A program made the position numbers and the translations under genes. A stretch of 64,000 nt of DNA, taken from positions 96,716,875 through 96,780,874 of the forward strand of contig CM054179.1 in NCBI GenBank assembly GCA_028829895.1. Reading direction: 5' to 3'. Source of the DNA: Sinotaia quadrata. Its lineage: Eukaryota; Mollusca; Gastropoda; Architaenioglossa; Viviparidae. Under the pieces are notes generated by a model. That model worked only from the letters and a program-made list of their open reading frames with translations. It searched no databases and had not been told where the DNA came from. Shown one piece after another: positions 60,530 to 64,000 of the stretch (position 1 is the stretch's first letter; each line of letters opens with the position of its first letter).

Positions 60530-61100
60530 TGCGGTCTTCAAATGCAACCTCGTTTAAATGTACACCGTGCAGCCTCCTGAAGCGAGTGCAAAAGCGCCAT
60601 CTTTGATTTTGTAATTCCTTGAAATTAATAATTCAAAGAATAAATAATCCAATACTAACACGCGCTCAGCTTTGTTCAGCACTTGTGCGAGTGACTGTAA
60701 TTGCTTCAATTGAAACAACATTTCAGCTAATTTTCTTGTTTTATTAAAATACCATGCGCAGGCTTTTTCTCTAATTTACCGCCCCATCCCCCTCTCCTCA
60801 CCCATCCCTCTCTTCCTAGCAAAACCCTCTGGATGGAGACAACTATCTGATTGGGTGAGACCTTTAACCTACCTCGACCGCAATTTGATCGAGACAGAAA
60901 GGTCATTGACCTACGATGTAAACAAGGCACTGATTACGTACGTTTATGTTATCTGATAATTAATTAATGCATGTCAGTATGTGTGTTAGTGTGTATGTTA
61001 GTGTGAACCTACGTGTGTGTCATTTGTGTAGATCAATCAGTATGTGTACGCGAAAGTGCGGCTTTCGTTTGCATGAATGTGTTTGTGTGTAGGTGTGGGC
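60530..61100 (-). promoter_or_regulatory. CpG-richer patch, possible promoter region
   Basis: CpG dinucleotides, rare in the introns, cluster at 60530-60700 and 60885-61080. On the minus strand a AAAGATGGCGC word (60594-60606) resembles the YY1-type site common at animal start regions and is itself a well-placed ATG. It lies 1 kb upstream of the first exon found and could mark the 5' end of the gene. This is weak evidence only. Confidence 0.2.
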
Positions 61101-61299
61101 GGGTGCTTGAGTGGATCACTTAAGTGTGTAATGCGTACTTTTTTGAGAGAGTAAGAAAGAAATACTGAAATCTGGAATTAGCACGCGGTTCTAATAAACA
61201 TTGATATGGCAAATGGATTAAAAAAAAACAACAACAGCTGATAATCTTCAGATGAGAAGGCAAAAGCACAGGTGAGATCCATTTCATATTGTTTCATAC

Positions 61300-61870
61300 T
61301 TCGTTATCGTATCTCTCTAAGCCATTTGTGTACCAGATTGTTACTTGTCTCTCTAAGCCATTTTGTTACTGTTTCTATATGCCATTTTGTTACTTGTCTC
61401 TATGTGTCATTTTGTTACTGTTTCTATGTGCCATTTTGTTACTTGTCTCTCTAAGCCATTTTGTTACTGTTTCTATGTGCCATTTTGTTACTTGTCTCTA
61501 TGTGTCATTTTGTTACTGTTTCTATGTGCCATTTTGTTACTTGTCTCTATATGTCATTTTGTTACTTGTCTCTATGTGTCATTTTGTTACTGTCTCTATG
61601 TGCCATTTTGCTACTTGTCTCTCTAAGCCATTTTGTTACTGTTTCTATGTGCCATTTTGTTACTTGTCTCTGTGCCATTTTGTTACTTGTCTCTATGTGC
61701 CATTTTGCTACTGTCTCTATGTACTATTTCTCTATGTAGTATTTTGCTACTGTCTGTGCCATTTTGCTAATGGCTCTTCGTGCCATTTTGTTACTGTATC
61801 TCTGTGCTATTTTGTTACTGTATCATTTTGATACTGGCTCTCTGATTCATTTTACTAGTGGCTTTCTCTG
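61300..61870. repeat. Short-unit repeat of TTTTGTTACTG type
   Basis: TCTCTATGTGCCATTTTGTT and close variants alternate with TTACTGTTTCTAT, giving units of about 23-26 bases and a two-unit higher order. Confidence 0.93.
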
Positions 61871-62228
61871 TGTGTGTGTGCCACCGTGTTACCAACGAGC
61901 TAAAAGTGGAGTATCTAAACAGTTAAACGCATCTACGTCATTTGGAACATTAAAACTGAAAGTTCATTAAAATGACGCAGAGATACATTAATAAAATGGC
62001 ACTGAGAGAGAGGAAAGAAGAAATCACAATTTGCGATTAGTGTCTGCTAACGAGCGGAAAGACGAAATTCGTGGAAACGGGGTGCGTGAGGGGGGAGTCG
62101 GGGAAGAAGTGAGGGTAGAGATTCCGTACATCGTCAGAAGTGTTCACCTATCAGAGGCATTTCACGGGCCCCACCACTAAATAAGTCAACCCGATGTTGA
62201 CTTGAACACGAGATTTCATCATTCGCAT
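61871..62228. other. Non-repetitive stretch, nothing recognised
   Basis: Contains CpG-bearing sequence around 62045-62110 but no exon or motif that I can support. Confidence 0.4.
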
Positions 62229-62229
62229 T

Positions 62230-62600
62230 GTGTGACGCTAAAATCCCGTAAATGTTTATTGGATACACTCCAAGTGACGCTAAAATCCCGTAAATGTTTA
62301 TTGGATACACTCCAAGTGACGCTAAAATCCCGTAAATGTTTATTGGATACACTCCAAGTGACGCTAAATCCAAGTAAATGTTTATTGGATACACTCCAAG
62401 TGACGCTAAATCCAAGTAAATGTTTATTGGATACACTCCAAGTGACGCTAAATCCAAGTAAATGTTTATTGGATACACTCCAAGTGACGCTAAATCCAAG
62501 TAAAGGTTTATTGGATACACTCCAATTGACGCTAAATCCAAGTAAAGGCTTATTGGATACACTGCTAGTTACATTAATTCCTTCTAAACATTTACGGGAT
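62230..62600. repeat. 42-bp minisatellite, about 9 copies in two blocks
   Basis: All units share GTTTATTGGATACACTCCAA and begin TGACGCTAAA. The first three read ATCCCGTAAAT; the later ones read TCCAAGTAAAT. The 42-base period keeps frames open on both strands. Confidence 0.95.
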
Positions 62601-62814
62601 ACATTGTTAGTGACGTCATCTGCGTTTTAAAGTTATAAGAGATGCACCGATTGTGATGTCTGCCAATCACTGACTGACTAAATAATTTCCGATTACCCCC
62701 ACTTCAAAATTTGTTGATTTTTCTATGTCCGGATCTCTTATTACATTTGTACTTTTGCAGATGAAATAACCGGATAGTCTCTGCAAACACGTCGTTAACT
62801 AATAACTAATTATT

Positions 62815-63195
62815 TTTTCTGTCAGACTGATGAGATTTGTATGATAAACTGAAGAGATTTGTAAGACAGACTGATGAGATTTGTATGACAGACTGATGAG
62901 ATCTGTATGATAAACTGAAGAGATTTGTAAGACAGACTGATGAGATTTGTATGACAGACTGATGAGATTTGTATGATAAACTGAAATGATTTGTATGACA
63001 AACTGATGAGATTTGTATGACAGACTAATGAGATTTGTAGAGAAAACTGATGAGATTTGTATAGCAGACTGATGAGATTTGTATAGCAGACTGATGAGAT
63101 TTGTATAGCAGACTGATGAGATTTGTATAGCAGACTGAAGAGATTTGTATGACAGTCTGGTGAGATTTGTATGAGAGACTGGTGACGGGTACGAC
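62815..63195. repeat. About 21-bp minisatellite, about 18 copies
   Basis: GACTGATGAGATTTGTATGA and variants (AAACTGAAGAG, TAGCAGACTG). Confidence 0.93.
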
Positions 63196-63890
63196 AAATT
63201 GATAAAACTAAATTTTGTCTGAAACAGATAAGAATGATGAAACAGATTGATCAATCTAATTTTGTTTGATACATATTAAAATAACAGAATGTAACAGCTG
63301 ATACTAAAAGCAGCAAGTTAAAAAACAACATCCGTTTTCTTTGTTATTATTATATTATTATTATTTTTAAAGTATAAAGGCATAACGCCCACGTTATCAT
63401 TAAAGAAATTATTTACAATGGTTTTGTGTGTGTGTGTGTTTTCTGACTGCCTATTTGAATGAGTGAACGAATCCAATAAATAAAATACGAAATAAAAAAA
63501 TAAGAAACGAGAGACATACGTCGAACTGGAAAGGTGTTGGGTCTCCGTAAATCTATCATTTATTTATAACTTACCTGATTACCTACTTGTATACTTAATT
63601 ACATGCCTATTTATCTATCTATCTATCTATCTGTCTGTCTTACATGACGTGTATTTCTTTTACCTCAAGAAAAGACAACTCAAGAGACACACACTACTGC
63701 ATGTCGCTAATGAAAACATCAACACTCCCATTGCTTGCAGCGGAACAGTTATTGTTAAATTTGATTTTTTTTTTAAATCTTAAAATGTGATCCAAGTTGA
63801 ATTTTGAAGTGGAGTGCTGAAGATGCCTGGGAAACCACATTAAAATGGTTGTGAACGTTTTGCGTATATGTCCCTTTGACATTTGCAAAC
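63196..63890. other. AT-rich stretch, nothing recognised
   Basis: Short (GT)n at 63426-63440 and (CTAT)n at 63611-63634. No exon recognised. Confidence 0.4.
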
Positions 63891-63894
63891 TTGT

Positions 63895-64000
63895 TGCCAG
63901 ACTTCACGGACAATACTTTACAGTTTACATTGCCAAACTGCAAGGACAATACATTGCCAAACTGCAAGGACAATACTTTACATTGCCAAACTGCAAGGAC
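63895..64000. repeat. Tandem repeat at the window edge
   Basis: TTGCCAAACTGCAAGGACAA repeats with spacings of about 22-30 bases and continues past the window. Confidence 0.88.

Noticed and set aside
60727..60930. Minus-strand frame as the gene's first exon
   Set aside because: No signal peptide; Gly/Arg-rich part is a G-rich stretch. A CGAG|GTAGG donor in the right phase exists but is not enough.
61272..61831. 180-codon plus-strand frame rich in Cys/Phe/Val
   Set aside because: Translation of the TTTTGTTACTG short repeat; three overlapping frames are open equally.
62134..62630. 142-codon open frames on both strands
   Set aside because: Products of the 42-bp minisatellite period.

Overview
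This window is AT-rich eukaryotic intron-and-exon DNA from an invertebrate animal. A lophotrochozoan, perhaps a mollusc, is my guess from the protein architecture and the repeat load; the sequence does not prove the taxon. No prokaryotic features are present.

Almost the whole window is one gene on the minus strand, read from about 59.5 kb down to about 5.7 kb. I find 32 coding exons whose splice phases all join without conflict, giving about 1,820 residues of a large type I membrane glycoprotein of the MUC4 / 'mucin-like' family. The order from the N-terminal side is: six two-domain exons (a compact EGF module plus a calcium-binding EGF, 59545-51769), two single EGF exons (48763-47929), NIDO (44382-41999), AMOP (41379-39342), a VWD domain with the WGDPH signature (35960-31679), a post-VWD linker with two paired-strand modules (31096-28572), EGF domains (26843-18977), SEA (17444-15327), more EGF (14676-8951), a transmembrane helix (8271-8172) and a cytoplasmic tail (5883-5739). 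The signal peptide and 5' end lie upstream of 59545 and were not found; the 3' end is uncertain. The extracellular part has two likely cleavage points: GDPH in VWD, and an RRRR-S site in the SEA loop where other mucins self-cleave.

The introns carry three clear mobile elements: a 1.3-kb element with 34-bp inverted ends (9661-10966), a 2.2-kb hAT-Charlie-like element with an 8-bp target duplication (19924-22143), and a pair of 892-bp long terminal repeats that look identical, around a 372-bp core (36937-39092). A short TA-flanked inverted-repeat element sits at 49873-50101. Nearly every intron also holds a tandem repeat of 20-80-bp units.

The most unusual item is inside the hAT element. Between the two ends of a decayed transposase lies about 1.5 kb of unrelated, also decayed, coding sequence on the same strand, rich in TQT motifs. 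The 60-64 kb end holds only tandem repeats and a CpG-richer patch that may be promoter-like; no second gene was recognised.
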